A stretch of 41,351 nt of DNA from Vibrio jasicida CAIM 1864 = LMG 25398 (GCF_000400365.1 NZ_BAOG01000132.1:1-41351), one strand, 5' to 3'; counted from the first letter of the stretch, positions 1 through 8,026 are shown. Made by a program: numbers and translations. The notes: generated by a model from the letters alone, not told the origin.

Positions 1-78
1 AGTGGTTGAAAGCACCGGTCTTGAAAACCGGCATACGTTAATAGCGTATCTAGGGTTCAAATCCCTATCTCTCCGCCA
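1..78 (+). tRNA. tRNA-Ser(UGA), 5' end cut by window edge
   Basis: The anticodon stem CCGGT/ACCGG encloses a seven-base loop with TGA at 22-24, giving tRNA-Ser(UGA). A long variable arm follows, then the T-arm GGTTCAAATCC. The acceptor strand CTCTCC, the discriminator G and an encoded CCA end at 78. About 13 bases of the 5' side (acceptor strand and part of the D arm) lie outside the window. The long variable arm and encoded CCA are typical of gamma-proteobacterial serine tRNAs. Confidence 0.95.
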
Positions 79-315
79 CATTTAGAAAAAGCCCGCTAAG
101 CAATTAGTGGGCTTTTTCGTATCTGAAGGCGTAAAGAGGGATTTAGACAAATCCCTCCTTGAATGCAAGCCCAGCACTCACGCCACATTTAGAAAGCTCG
201 TTGAGAAATCAACGGGCTTTCGTCGTTTTAGCGCTTGGGAAATTACGGGATTTGTAAATCCCTAGTTGAACGCAACCCCGAACTAAGCGTCCCCGCACTC
301 AGCCACATCCAGAAA
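75..315 (+). repeat. decayed tandem copies of tRNA 3' tail plus terminator
   Basis: The motif GCCACATTTAGAAA, which spans the tRNA CCA end and its downstream flank, occurs at 75-88. It recurs exactly at 182-195 and with two changes at 302-315. Each of the first two copies is followed by a hairpin of the AAGCCC...GGGCTT type, and then by a short inverted repeat GGGATTT/AAATCCC (138-155 and 247-262). The spacing is about 107-120 bases. The pattern suggests remnants of a tandem tRNA-Ser array that lost the tRNA bodies but kept the tails. That origin is inference; the repeats themselves are visible. Confidence 0.7.
86..117 (+). terminator. intrinsic terminator after tRNA-Ser
   Basis: The arms AAAAAGCCCGCTAA and TTAGTGGGCTTTTT pair around a GCAA loop, with one G-T wobble, and end in five T. 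It lies eight bases after the CCA end of the tRNA. Confidence 0.85.
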
Positions 316-353
316 AAGCCTGTCTAATCCTCGAAGCACTTTTCAATATGCAA

Positions 354-384
354 GAAAAAAGCCCACTAATATTTAGTGAGCTTT
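354..384 (-). terminator. intrinsic terminator of the M48 protease operon
   Basis: The arms AAAGCCCACTAA and TTAGTGAGCTTT pair with one mismatch. On the minus strand the stem is followed by a T run (the A tract at 355-360), so it ends transcripts of the M48 gene, which stops at 411. Confidence 0.7.
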
Positions 385-410
385 CATCGTTAAGTATTGG
401 TATGAAAGAG

Positions 411-1406
411 TTAGTTTCCTTTCGCTGCCTCAATCCTTTTATCGAGATCTGGATGAGTACTCAACCACTCAGGCAACTCTTCATAACCTTGGTTACGGAA
501 CAACTCAAACATTTCAGCCATCGGCTTTGTGTCGCCATAAACCTTGAGCATCGCCTCTCTTGCGAATGCATCGGCTTGTATTTCGGCTTCTCTGGAGTAA
601 CCACTGGACAAGACAAACACACTTGCGCCGGCAAGATTGTCCACGATGCCAGAACTTTCGCCGGTTAAAAGAGCGACACCAACAGAAAGGACACTCGAAT
701 ACACCAACCTCTTTAGCATGTGGCGATGATGAATATGACCAAGCTCGTGAAGAATAATACTGTCCAGTTGTTGCTGGTTTTTAGACAGCGCGACTAATTC
801 ATCGAGCAGCACAATCTTTCCACCAGGTAAGGCAAACGCATTCGCTCCTAGCTCAGAAGATCGGAAAACAATCTCTACTTGGTAAGGCAACGCCTCTAAC
901 TGTGTTAAGTGCTGCTCTACCCTGCTTCGAATGGCTTCTTGTTCGGCTTTACTCAGCTCGCTCGGTTCCCAACGGGAATCCAAGCTTTCGAGTACCTTTT
1001 CGCCAAGTACAACTGAGACACTGTCAGGAATAGCGTATGCGACTTTGTCGCTCACCCAAGGTAACGCGTAATAATATCCCCCGAGCACAACGGCAATACA
1101 TGCCATCGCAGACACGACCCAAGCAAGCCAGTTTGATTCTATTTTATCAATGAAGCTCGATCTTTTATTTGCCTGTAGCCACCGAGACACTTCTTCAGTC
1201 CGTTCGGTAACGAAAACCCAACCATTGGGCAGCTTAAATCTGACGGGTAAATTGCCGACTGGAGCAGTAATGTCCGCGTGCTGCTGGTCACAGCTGAAAA
1301 TATTGTCAGCAACAACCAAACTCAACGAGTTGGCCTGAGCGACATCCAATTTGGCTTGATGTCGCTCAGAGCTTTTGGGTGGAAACGCGGTTCCTTCAAA
1401 CTGCAT
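411..1406 (-). CDS. M48-family (Ste24-like) membrane metalloprotease
   Basis: The 331-residue product is a zinc endopeptidase of the M48 family. HELGH at about 220-224 supplies two histidine ligands and the catalytic glutamate, and SREAEIQAD near 272-279 supplies the third ligand (Glu). A membrane segment at about 94-112 precedes the protease domain, and a second hydrophobic stretch (about 233-250) follows the HELGH helix. The first 85 residues form an N-terminal region without a motif I recognise. The start codon overlaps the stop of the upstream yjgN-like gene by one base (TAATG), so translation is probably coupled. Substrates are unknown. By analogy with other M48 enzymes (HtpX, BepA, LoiP) envelope quality control is likely, but this is inference. 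Confidence 0.9.
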   Translation of the reverse strand: MQFEGTAFPPKSSERHQAKLDVAQANSLSLVVADNIFSCDQQHADITAPVGNLPVRFKLPNGWVFVTERTEEVSRWLQANKRSSFIDKIESNWLAWVVSAMACIAVVLGGYYYALPWVSDKVAYAIPDSVSVVLGEKVLESLDSRWEPSELSKAEQEAIRSRVEQHLTQLEALPYQVEIVFRSSELGANAFALPGGKIVLLDELVALSKNQQQLDSIILHELGHIHHRHMLKRLVYSSVLSVGVALLTGESSGIVDNLAGASVFVLSSGYSREAEIQADAFAREAMLKVYGDTKPMAEMFELFRNQGYEELPEWLSTHPDLDKRIEAAKGN

Positions 1407-2581
1407 TAACCGATTCCAACACCGAGATCGAAGGCTTGTGCAACTTCATCAGAAATCGCTGATTTCACTTTTGAATCTTGGTCTGCTGCTTTCAGTTGGC
1501 TCATGTCTCCAACGACGACCGTCTTGTCAGCAACATAGCGAGAAGTACGAACCATTACCCATGGTCTCGCAATACTCAAGGTCACAACTTGTAATAGGAA
1601 GTTTGAGATAATCAGCCACATGTAGCCATCAACTGTATAGGTAGACTTAAAGGTAAAGTTGTTTTCTTCTTGCCCTTCTTTTTCTAGCTTCATTTGAGAG
1701 AACAAGTAGTTACGAGTTCTTGTTGCTGTGTATGCCGTCAAGCCGATGGTTAAGCCAATCATACCAAGGTACATGACAACCATTGTAATGACAGGGCTAG
1801 ATTTATTCAGTGAAGCCAAGTCGCCCGTTGCTGCTTCCATTAGCCCTGAGCTCCCAACCATCACAATGACCGCTACAATCGCAATCGCGACAGCTGTGCT
1901 AAGGCCGATTGCTACGGCTTTCAGGTAGGTTTTTACAAAGAAACTGGTTTCAAGTTCGCCACTAAACTGCCAATCACCATAGCGGTAGCCGTTAACAAAG
2001 TAACGTTGAACGCCAACCACAACCCAACCATAAAGTGCAGCCATAACGACAACTGAGCAAAGCCCTAAAATAACCGACGCAGCTTGCGAAACGCTTGCAA
2101 CCGCTACACAGATACCAATGAAAACCATGACCGCCAGCGCTGCACCAAAGCCTCGGCCAAGTATGGTCATGTATGCATCTTTCAGTGACGAATTAAAAGA
2201 GAAGTGAACATTGCGGTAACTCGTCATTGCAGAATCAAATCGTGCGTTGCTCCATAACAACCATGGCAGAGCGACATAAAACAGAAGTAAGAGCACAAGC
2301 GCCAGTTGGGGAATGAACGAGTTTGCGATACCCCATACCAATACAATCGCCAGCGCGACTAAACGCCCCTTTAAAATTTGCATTGGCTCAGCATGATACT
2401 CAAAGTTATCACCGTCGATGTACGTGTTACCGTAGAAGTAGCGCTTTGTTCTTACTTTGGCCCAAGCAGAGTAAATTCCAAGCGTAACGATAGAAAGTAG
2501 AACATTGACAATCCAGATGCCAAAAAACTCTCCCCCTCGCCCTTTAAAAGAGATGGTATTGGAAATGCGTTGATGGTTCAT
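1406..2581 (-). CDS. YjgN/DUF898-family polytopic membrane protein
   Basis: The 391-residue protein has many hydrophobic segments. It begins with the typical DUF898 block (FKGRGGEFFGIWIVNVLLS, then YSAWAKVRTKRYFYGNT). The same WAKVR...Y pattern returns in degenerate form near the C-terminus (IARPWVMVRTSRYVAD), which suggests an internal duplication of the domain. It is the first gene of a two-gene operon and its stop codon overlaps the start of the M48 protease. E. coli YjgN is of the same family and has no established function. A role as membrane partner or scaffold of the protease is inferred only from the coupling. The family assignment is firm, the function is unknown. Confidence 0.85.
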   Translation of the reverse strand: MNHQRISNTISFKGRGGEFFGIWIVNVLLSIVTLGIYSAWAKVRTKRYFYGNTYIDGDNFEYHAEPMQILKGRLVALAIVLVWGIANSFIPQLALVLLLLFYVALPWLLWSNARFDSAMTSYRNVHFSFNSSLKDAYMTILGRGFGAALAVMVFIGICVAVASVSQAASVILGLCSVVVMAALYGWVVVGVQRYFVNGYRYGDWQFSGELETSFFVKTYLKAVAIGLSTAVAIAIVAVIVMVGSSGLMEAATGDLASLNKSSPVITMVVMYLGMIGLTIGLTAYTATRTRNYLFSQMKLEKEGQEENNFTFKSTYTVDGYMWLIISNFLLQVVTLSIARPWVMVRTSRYVADKTVVVGDMSQLKAADQDSKVKSAISDEVAQAFDLGVGIG

Positions 2582-3030
2582 ATACAGTCCGAATAGTTTA
2601 TTTAATTTTATGAATTTAAAGGCGTTATCCTATCTCATTCATAAATTGATAAACTTGACTGCCATAAGCAAACTAAACATCAATTATTTATAAAATACAT
2701 ATTAATTATGAATTCAAATTCACCGAAAAAATAATTAAATGGTCAATTCCGCTCAAATAAAGCCACTTAAAGTGATAGAAACTACTCTCTCAGTGAATTT
2801 AATCGACAATGGTTCATTATCACTAAAAAAGCCTACATTCAGAGATGCGGGCTTGCCAATCAACAGGTTAGTTGCTGATTACATTTTTTATCAGACGAAT
2901 TGTAAGGTGTTTATAACTATCTAAATGCCGCGAAGCCCCCTAATATTCGCCTCGGCATAAGGCAGGAGCATCTTCTTTCTGCATTAGCTAAATCCATCCA
3001 TTTGTTGTTTTAGACAACGTCAAAGGCTAG
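2582..3030. other. AT-rich intergenic stretch, no gene supported
   Basis: About 450 bases separate the yjgN-like start from the terminator of the deacetylase gene. The left half is very AT-rich and must carry the yjgN-like promoter. A 61-codon plus-strand reading frame at 2739-2924 has no ribosome site and no recognisable composition, so I do not call it. No tRNA, riboswitch or clear repeat was seen. Confidence 0.5.
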
Positions 3031-3058
3031 GAAAATAAAATTGGGAAAGGATTCCCAG
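3031..3058 (-). terminator. intrinsic terminator of the deacetylase gene
   Basis: On the minus strand a perfect TGGGAA/TTCCCA hairpin with a four-base loop (3042-3057) is followed by a T-rich tract, the complement of AAAATAAAAT at 3031-3040. It lies about 55 bases past the stop of the deacetylase-like gene. Confidence 0.75.
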
Positions 3059-3113
3059 CCTTAAATGTTCATTCGAGAACTGAGTCCGCTACCTCAATTT
3101 CAACATTCTAGAT

Positions 3114-4034
3114 TCAGTCTTTAAAAACGAATTCAGCGGCATTCAACAACTGCATATGAATAGGCACCAAATCCGCGTGTTCACTTCGATAACCACCACC
3201 GACGACAGCCGCAACAGGAATCCCTCTATCTTTCATTAACTGCATTAAAAAGCGGTCACGTTCGAATATGCCTTCCATCGACACGTTGAAATACCCCAAT
3301 TCGTCGTCGACATGAATATCCACCCCAGCATCGTAAATCACCATATCAGGGCGATGCAGATTAATTGCCATTTCGACCACTTCTTTAAACGTCATCAAAA
3401 AAGCTTCATCACTGGTTCCACGACTTAATGGAACATCAAGGTCAGAGTCTGGCTTTCTCGCTGGGAAATTTTTATCGCAGTGGAAAGACAAGGTGACAAT
3501 GTCGGGTTCACTTTCACAAATCGTTGCCGTGCCATCGCCATGGTGGACATCACTATCGATGATCATCACTTTATCGACGTGTTCATGATCAAGCATGTGC
3601 TTAGCAGCAATCGCCAGATCGTTGAATAGACAAAAACCACTGCCAAAGTTTTTGTGCGCATGATGATAGCCACCGCTTAGGTGAATCGCGACACCATGCT
3701 CTAATGCCTTTTCTGCGGTCAGCACTGTTCCGGCGGTGGATGTCAGTGTCCGTGTTATCAGGACCTCGCTCCAAGGAAACCCAATTCGACGCATTTTAGC
3801 CGCAGGCATAGCTCCCGTCACCAACAAGTCGACATACTCCCCATCATGCACCTGTTTAATATCATCCGTACTTAGAGGGCTTGGTTGGAAGAATTCAATT
3901 CGCCCTCCCCAACCCTCACTCGCGAGTTTTTCCATCACAGCTTGATAAAGGTAGCGATATTTCATGATCGGATAACGGTGACCATCTGGTAGATCGAGTT
4001 GCGAGTAAATAGGGTGATAAATCAGTGGCAGCAT
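3114..4034 (-). CDS. histone deacetylase-like (AcuC/APAH superfamily) amidohydrolase
   Basis: The 306-residue protein has the arginase/deacetylase superfamily signatures in order. These are YHPIYSQLDLPDGHRYP at the start, the catalytic His pair in GGYHHAHKNFGSGFCLFND, the zinc-binding DSDVHHGDGTAT, YDAGVDIHVDDELGYFNVS, and VVGGGY near the end. Family members are zinc hydrolases that remove acetyl groups from acetyl-lysine or acetylpolyamines; the substrate here cannot be told. It is transcribed alone, divergently from a 39-residue peptide gene and an SDR gene. The shared intergenic region holds a palindrome with a Fur-like box about 60-100 bases upstream, so iron control is possible. Length and start (MLPLIYHP...) fit the family. 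Confidence 0.88.
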   Translation of the reverse strand: MLPLIYHPIYSQLDLPDGHRYPIMKYRYLYQAVMEKLASEGWGGRIEFFQPSPLSTDDIKQVHDGEYVDLLVTGAMPAAKMRRIGFPWSEVLITRTLTSTAGTVLTAEKALEHGVAIHLSGGYHHAHKNFGSGFCLFNDLAIAAKHMLDHEHVDKVMIIDSDVHHGDGTATICESEPDIVTLSFHCDKNFPARKPDSDLDVPLSRGTSDEAFLMTFKEVVEMAINLHRPDMVIYDAGVDIHVDDELGYFNVSMEGIFERDRFLMQLMKDRGIPVAAVVGGGYRSEHADLVPIHMQLLNAAEFVFKD

Positions 4035-4092
4035 GAGACATTCTTTTCATAAAACGTTGTGAAATAGTACCAACTCCTTGAGTTGATTAAAA

Positions 4093-4135
4093 AGAAATTT
4101 AATTGATAATGATTTTCAATATCAATTAAATTTCT
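4093..4135. promoter_or_regulatory. perfect 16-bp inverted repeat containing a Fur-like box
   Basis: The arms AGAAATTTAATTGATA (4093-4108) and TATCAATTAAATTTCT (4120-4135) are exact reverse complements around an 11-base centre. Inside, 4105-4123 reads GATAATGATTTTCAATATC, which matches the classical 19-base Fur box GATAATGATAATCATTATC at 16 of 19 positions. It lies between divergent genes, 58 bases from the deacetylase start and 7 bases before the 39-codon gene, so Fur could control both sides. The sequence match is seen directly; Fur binding is inference. Confidence 0.65.
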
Positions 4136-4142
4136 ACCTGTT

Positions 4143-4262
4143 ATGAATAAAACCTTATATACGATACTCGGCGCTTTCTTTGGTTCTTTCTGCGCGATTT
4201 CTCTGTTCATGTCGATGATGTTAGGTGCATGGTGGTTAGTTGATTTTATCGCCCTTAGCTAA
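4143..4262 (+). CDS. 39-residue putative single-pass membrane peptide
   Basis: The frame opens with ATG, begins MNKTLYTILGAFFGSFCAIS and continues with a hydrophobic Met-rich stretch (LFMSMML) to GAWWLVDFIALS. Nearly the whole peptide is hydrophobic, with a positive N-terminus, so a single membrane-spanning peptide is likely. It starts 7 bases after the Fur-box palindrome and ends 54 bases before the SDR start on the same strand, which fits a small iron-regulated gene at the head of an operon. The ribosome site is weak. I do not recognise the family. It could be spurious, but its placement, amino-acid make-up and clean start and stop favour a real gene. Confidence 0.5.
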   Translation: MNKTLYTILGAFFGSFCAISLFMSMMLGAWWLVDFIALS

Positions 4263-4316
4263 CACAATGGTTCTGTTTCCACTTAACCTTATTGAATCAG
4301 ACAGATAGGTGTACTC

Positions 4317-5006
4317 ATGAGTCAGACAGTCTTTATTACTGGTGCGAATCGCGGTATCGGTTTGAGTTTAACCGAGCTCTATTTGCAACAAGGCGCTCAA
4401 GTTCACGCGACAAGCCGTAACCTAACAGACAGTAAAGAACTACACGCATTAGCGTCGCGTTATAATACCTTGGTGCTATATGAATTGGACGTGACGGATT
4501 ACCAACGAGTCGCCCAACTCGCAAGCGAACTCCCGGCAATCGATCTGCTGATCAACAATGCAGGTTACTACGGGCCTAAAGGCTATGGATTTGGTAACAC
4601 CGACATCGAAGAGTGGCGACAAGTCTTCGAGATAAATACCATCGCTCCATTGAAGTTAGTGGAAAGCTTTTATCCGCTGCTACAACAAGGCAAAGCGAAG
4701 AAAATTGCGTGTATCTCCTCTAAAGTCGGCAGCATAACGGAAAACACCTCTGGTGGTGGTTACATCTATCGCTCTTCCAAAGCGGCACTCAACTCTGTTG
4801 TTAAAAGTTTGAGTAATGACCTAACCGATGAGGGCTTCACTGTCTTGGCACTCCATCCGGGCTGGGTACGTACTGAAATGGGTGGGCCTAATGCGCTTAT
4901 CGACCCACAAACGTCTGCTGATGGTTTAGCAAAAGTGATTGAGCAAAGCACGCAAGAAAATTCAGGGCAGTTTATTAACTATGATGGCACCGAACTTCCT
5001 TGGTAA
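4317..5006 (+). CDS. SDR-family oxidoreductase (C-factor-like)
   Basis: The 229-residue protein has a classical short-chain dehydrogenase fold. The cofactor motif TGANRGIG is at 8-15, NNAG near 80-83, the catalytic Ser in CISSKVGSI, and YRSSK as the YxxxK pair, followed by the PGWVRTEMGG segment. The Arg after the glycine motif (SRN, near residue 37) suggests NADP preference. It resembles the short C-factor/CsgA-like SDR group, whose substrates are mostly unknown. A ribosome site (ATAGGTG) lies about 7 bases upstream. It may be cotranscribed with the preceding 39-residue peptide and so lie downstream of the Fur-box palindrome. Confidence 0.88.
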   Translation: MSQTVFITGANRGIGLSLTELYLQQGAQVHATSRNLTDSKELHALASRYNTLVLYELDVTDYQRVAQLASELPAIDLLINNAGYYGPKGYGFGNTDIEEWRQVFEINTIAPLKLVESFYPLLQQGKAKKIACISSKVGSITENTSGGGYIYRSSKAALNSVVKSLSNDLTDEGFTVLALHPGWVRTEMGGPNALIDPQTSADGLAKVIEQSTQENSGQFINYDGTELPW

Positions 5007-5033
5007 TAGTCAAGTATCAATAAGTTAACGTTA

Positions 5034-5062
5034 GGCGACGAAAGGTTCCCAGTTTCGTCGCC
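5034..5062. terminator. GC-rich hairpin after SDR gene
   Basis: The arms GGCGACGAAA and TTTCGTCGCC pair perfectly around a 9-base loop, 28 bases after the SDR stop. No T run follows on either strand, so it is either a weak terminator or a 3'-end stabilising hairpin. Confidence 0.5.
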
Positions 5063-5148
5063 CATTCTCCAATCTCATTACTTAACTTGAATTTCACCGT
5101 TTCCTATCCAGACTTAGTGAGGTATTAACCCCACTAAGGAGAGTAACA

Positions 5149-5355
5149 ATGGCCGCAGATAAAGATCTGGTGAATTTTAGTGAAGAGCATGAGCTCAATT
5201 ACTGCTTAAGAAGTGCAGGCAAGCGTCAAACTCAAGCAAATCGAGATGCATTGATCGACTTGGGTAAACAAGTAAAGCAGGATTTAGGTAAACGCGTATT
5301 AACGCAAGATGACGTCAGAGGCGCAATCGACAAGAACGATAACTTGTTCGACTAG
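5149..5355 (+). CDS. small soluble hypothetical protein, 68 residues
   Basis: A strong ribosome site (AAGGAGAG) lies 7 bases before the ATG. The product is hydrophilic and mostly helical by composition (FSEEHELNYC, then KRQTQANRDALIDLGKQVKQ), with no signal peptide or membrane segment. It is transcribed alone, followed by the hairpin shared with the convergent topB. I do not recognise a family, and the function is unknown. Confidence 0.75.
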   Translation: MAADKDLVNFSEEHELNYCLRSAGKRQTQANRDALIDLGKQVKQDLGKRVLTQDDVRGAIDKNDNLFD

Positions 5356-5366
5356 TCATCATATTG

Positions 5367-5397
5367 ATATCAAAAGCGGCACTAGCTGGTGCCGCTT
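5367..5397 (-). terminator. terminator downstream of topB
   Basis: The arms AAGCGGCAC and GTGCCGCTT pair perfectly around a 6-base loop at 5374-5397. On the minus strand the stem ends in TTTTGATAT, so it serves topB. On the plus strand the T run is missing, so it would be weak for the 68-residue gene. Confidence 0.7.
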
Positions 5398-5416
5398 AGT
5401 CGCCGGAAGGCATGAA

Positions 5417-7384
5417 TTACTTGGAGGATTTACGTTTGGTGGTCGTCGTTTTTGATGCACCAGATTTGTTGTAACTGCGCTTCTTACGCTTGAATGCTGG
5501 TCGCTCTACTTTAGGAAGATGACGCAGAGATTCCGGAATCGGACCTGATTTCACTTCGCCCATCAGCCCGTCTATGCGTTGTTCTAACGCTTGCATAAAA
5601 GGTTGATATGCTTGGTTTCTTTCTGCCATACCTTGTAATTGGTGTTCCCAATGCGCGGTCATATCTGGGTACGTCGAGTCCATTGGCAAAGCGTGGATCA
5701 AGCCACGCCCTGCTGGTGAGCTCAAAATCGATTTACCCTGACGAGTCAGCAATTGACGTTTGAATAAGGTATCTAAGATGCCTGCTCGAGTCGCTTCCGT
5801 ACCAAGACCATCGGTATCTCGCAAAATCTTTTTCAATTCTTTATCGGCAACATAACGAGCAATACCCGTCATTGCTTGTAATAACGTCGCTTCGGTAAAA
5901 TGCTTTGGCGGCTCTGTCTTGCGATCTCTAATTTCCCCTTCACGGCATGTCAGTACGGTGCCTTCTGTTAAAGGTGGCACAGCATCAATACCCTCATCTT
6001 CTTTGTCTGTTTTCCCCATTAACGCTTTCCAGCCCGGAGAAACAAGCTGGCGACCTTTAGCGATAAACGTACCACCAGCAATATCAAAGACGAGCTTCGC
6101 TTCCGCATAAACTGCAGCTGGATAGAATTGCATTAAATATTGACGGGCAATGAGCTGATACACCTTCATCTCATTACCTGATAATGCATTCACATTCGCT
6201 TGTTTTGGCGTTGGAATGATTGCATGGTGAGCATCCACTTTTTTGTCGTTCCAAGCTTTAGACTTAATCGATAAATCCGCACCTTGCACCGCGCTTTGTA
6301 GCTCTTTGGCATTGTTAGCAATAGCGGAAGTGACAGAACCCGCTTGCGAATAATGCTCCATCGGTAAGTAACGACAATCGGAACGTGGGTACGTGATCAG
6401 TTTGTGCTTCTCATACAACGCCTGACAAGTATCCAAAACCTGCTGGGCACTCATGCCATAGCGTTTGGCAGCATCAATCTGCAAGGCTGATAATGAATAA
6501 GGAAGTGGCGCAGACTGCTTAGTTTGCTTTTGCTCGGATTCCGTGACTTTCGCAGGCTGGTTGGCAATGCGATTCGCTACGTTCTCAACGAGCTTTCGGT
6601 TAAGAACTCGACCTTCCTCATCTTGCCAAGGCTTACATGCCTCACTTGGCTTCCAACGAGCGCGAATATCAAACGAACCATTTTGATCTTGATAAGGGAT
6701 CAATGCATGCAGAGTGAAATAGTCTTTAGGCACAAAGTTTTCGATTTCTTCGTCGCGACGTACCACCAAACCAAGTACAGGCGTTTGAACTCGCCCGACC
6801 GATAATACGCCTTGGTAGCCTGCTTTTTGGCCCAGCAAAGTATAAGCGCGAGACATGTTCATTCCGTAAAGCCAATCAGCACGAGAACGTGCCAAAGCTG
6901 AAACAGAAAGAGGAATGAAATCGCGATTGCTGCGCATAGAACTCAATGCACGCTTAACCGCGGGTAAGTTCAAGTCTGAAATGAGAAGTCGTTGTGTCGC
7001 TTCTTTCTTGGTTTTGGAGAGCTTACAGTAATCCAACACCTCATCCACCAACAATTGACCCTCTCGATCCGGGTCGCCTGCATGGATAACTTCTGTCGCA
7101 CATTTAAGGAGTTTACGTATTACCGTGAGCTGTTTGCTGGCCGTTTTTCTCGGTCTTAGTTGCCATTGCTGGGGAATAATTGGCAAGTCAGCCATATTCC
7201 ACTTTTTATAACGTTCGTCGTAGGCATCAGGTTCGACTTGCTCTAACAAGTGACCGATACACCAAGTGACTACGTCACCATTACCACAGCGAATAAAGCC
7301 TTGGTCTTTCTTTTGAGGGTTTGGCAGGGCAGCCGCTATCGCACGGCCTAGACTTGGTTTTTCAGCAATAAACAGACGAGACAT
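5417..7384 (-). CDS. topB: DNA topoisomerase III
   Basis: The 655-residue protein is a type IA topoisomerase of about the length of E. coli TopB (653). MSRLFIAEKPSLGRAIA opens the Toprim domain, the acidic metal site HAGDPDREG is at 102-110, and SVGRVQTPVLGLVV near 195-208 is diagnostic for the type IA core. The active-site tyrosine is Tyr332 in ITYPRSDCRYLP. The C-terminus is a short basic Lys/Arg/Ser/Thr tail without zinc fingers. It decatenates DNA and resolves replication and recombination intermediates. No strong ribosome site is seen before the ATG. In E. coli topB also lies close to ydjA and sppA, which supports the assignment. Confidence 0.97.
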   Translation of the reverse strand: MSRLFIAEKPSLGRAIAAALPNPQKKDQGFIRCGNGDVVTWCIGHLLEQVEPDAYDERYKKWNMADLPIIPQQWQLRPRKTASKQLTVIRKLLKCATEVIHAGDPDREGQLLVDEVLDYCKLSKTKKEATQRLLISDLNLPAVKRALSSMRSNRDFIPLSVSALARSRADWLYGMNMSRAYTLLGQKAGYQGVLSVGRVQTPVLGLVVRRDEEIENFVPKDYFTLHALIPYQDQNGSFDIRARWKPSEACKPWQDEEGRVLNRKLVENVANRIANQPAKVTESEQKQTKQSAPLPYSLSALQIDAAKRYGMSAQQVLDTCQALYEKHKLITYPRSDCRYLPMEHYSQAGSVTSAIANNAKELQSAVQGADLSIKSKAWNDKKVDAHHAIIPTPKQANVNALSGNEMKVYQLIARQYLMQFYPAAVYAEAKLVFDIAGGTFIAKGRQLVSPGWKALMGKTDKEDEGIDAVPPLTEGTVLTCREGEIRDRKTEPPKHFTEATLLQAMTGIARYVADKELKKILRDTDGLGTEATRAGILDTLFKRQLLTRQGKSILSSPAGRGLIHALPMDSTYPDMTAHWEHQLQGMAERNQAYQPFMQALEQRIDGLMGEVKSGPIPESLRHLPKVERPAFKRKKRSYNKSGASKTTTTKRKSSK

Positions 7385-7400
7385 AAGGTTTTGGAAATCA

Positions 7401-7436
7401 TAATAATTAGGGCCACATTATCTAATGTAGCCCTAA
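7401..7436 (-). terminator. terminator of ydjA-type gene
   Basis: A long imperfect hairpin (TTAGGGC...GCCCTAA, inner CACATTA/TAATGT) at 7407-7436 is followed on the minus strand by the AT-rich TATTA. It lies between the nitroreductase stop and the topB start, so topB probably has its own promoter or depends on read-through. Confidence 0.6.
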
Positions 7437-7477
7437 CAAATCAAGAAAAACTGTACAGATGAACAGTGAGTAGTGTG

Positions 7478-8026
7478 TTATTGAAACTCAACAAACTGAG
7501 ATAAGTCACGCTCCGGCACTTTCATCGGGGTACAACCTGGGGTACCTAAGTAAAGGAAACCGACAATTTGATCTTCGCCTTTTAGGCCAAAAGCTTGATG
7601 CACTTCTGGGTGGAACATCCATTTACCTGAACGCCAAAACCCTTGAAAACCTTGTGCTACCGCCGCCATTTGCATTGCTTGAACAGCACAGCCCGCTGAG
7701 AGGTATTGTTCCATTGCTGGCACTTTTTCATGCTCTGTCACATTTGCAATAACGGTAATCACCATAGGCGCGCGGAAAGGTGCATTCTTCACTTTTTCAA
7801 TGACCGCCTCGTCGCTATTTTCCGCTTCCGCTGCTCGTACTAAAATATCAGAAAGCTTTTTAAGGCCATCGCCTTGAGCAATCACAAAACGCCAAGGAGT
7901 TAAACCTGCATGATCAGGCGCACGTAAACCCGCACGAATAATATTTTCCAGAGCTTTCCCTTCTGGTGCTGGCGCTGACAATTTGGCGATAGAACGACGG
8001 TTGAGCAAGAGATCGAGAGCTTCCAT
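7478..8026 (-). CDS. ydjA: YdjA-type NAD(P)H nitroreductase
   Basis: From the ATG at 8026 the protein is 182 residues and begins MEALDLLLNRRSIAKLSAPA, matching the start and length of E. coli YdjA (183). AGLRAPDHAGLTPWRFVI and SAGCAVQAMQMAAVAQGFQG are typical of this FMN nitroreductase family, which forms dimers. An upstream in-frame GTG/ATG extension to 8101 is rejected because AGGA sits 8 bases before the 8026 ATG and the extension has no family match. The physiological substrate is unknown. It sits between topB and fadH, as ydjA sits near topB and sppA in E. coli. Confidence 0.9.
   Translation of the reverse strand: MEALDLLLNRRSIAKLSAPAPEGKALENIIRAGLRAPDHAGLTPWRFVIAQGDGLKKLSDILVRAAEAENSDEAVIEKVKNAPFRAPMVITVIANVTEHEKVPAMEQYLSAGCAVQAMQMAAVAQGFQGFWRSGKWMFHPEVHQAFGLKGEDQIVGFLYLGTPGCTPMKVPERDLSQFVEFQ

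Noticed and set aside
2739..2924. 61-codon plus-strand reading frame in the AT-rich gap
   Set aside because: No ribosome site, no recognisable family features, and the region is AT-rich enough to give chance frames of low complexity.
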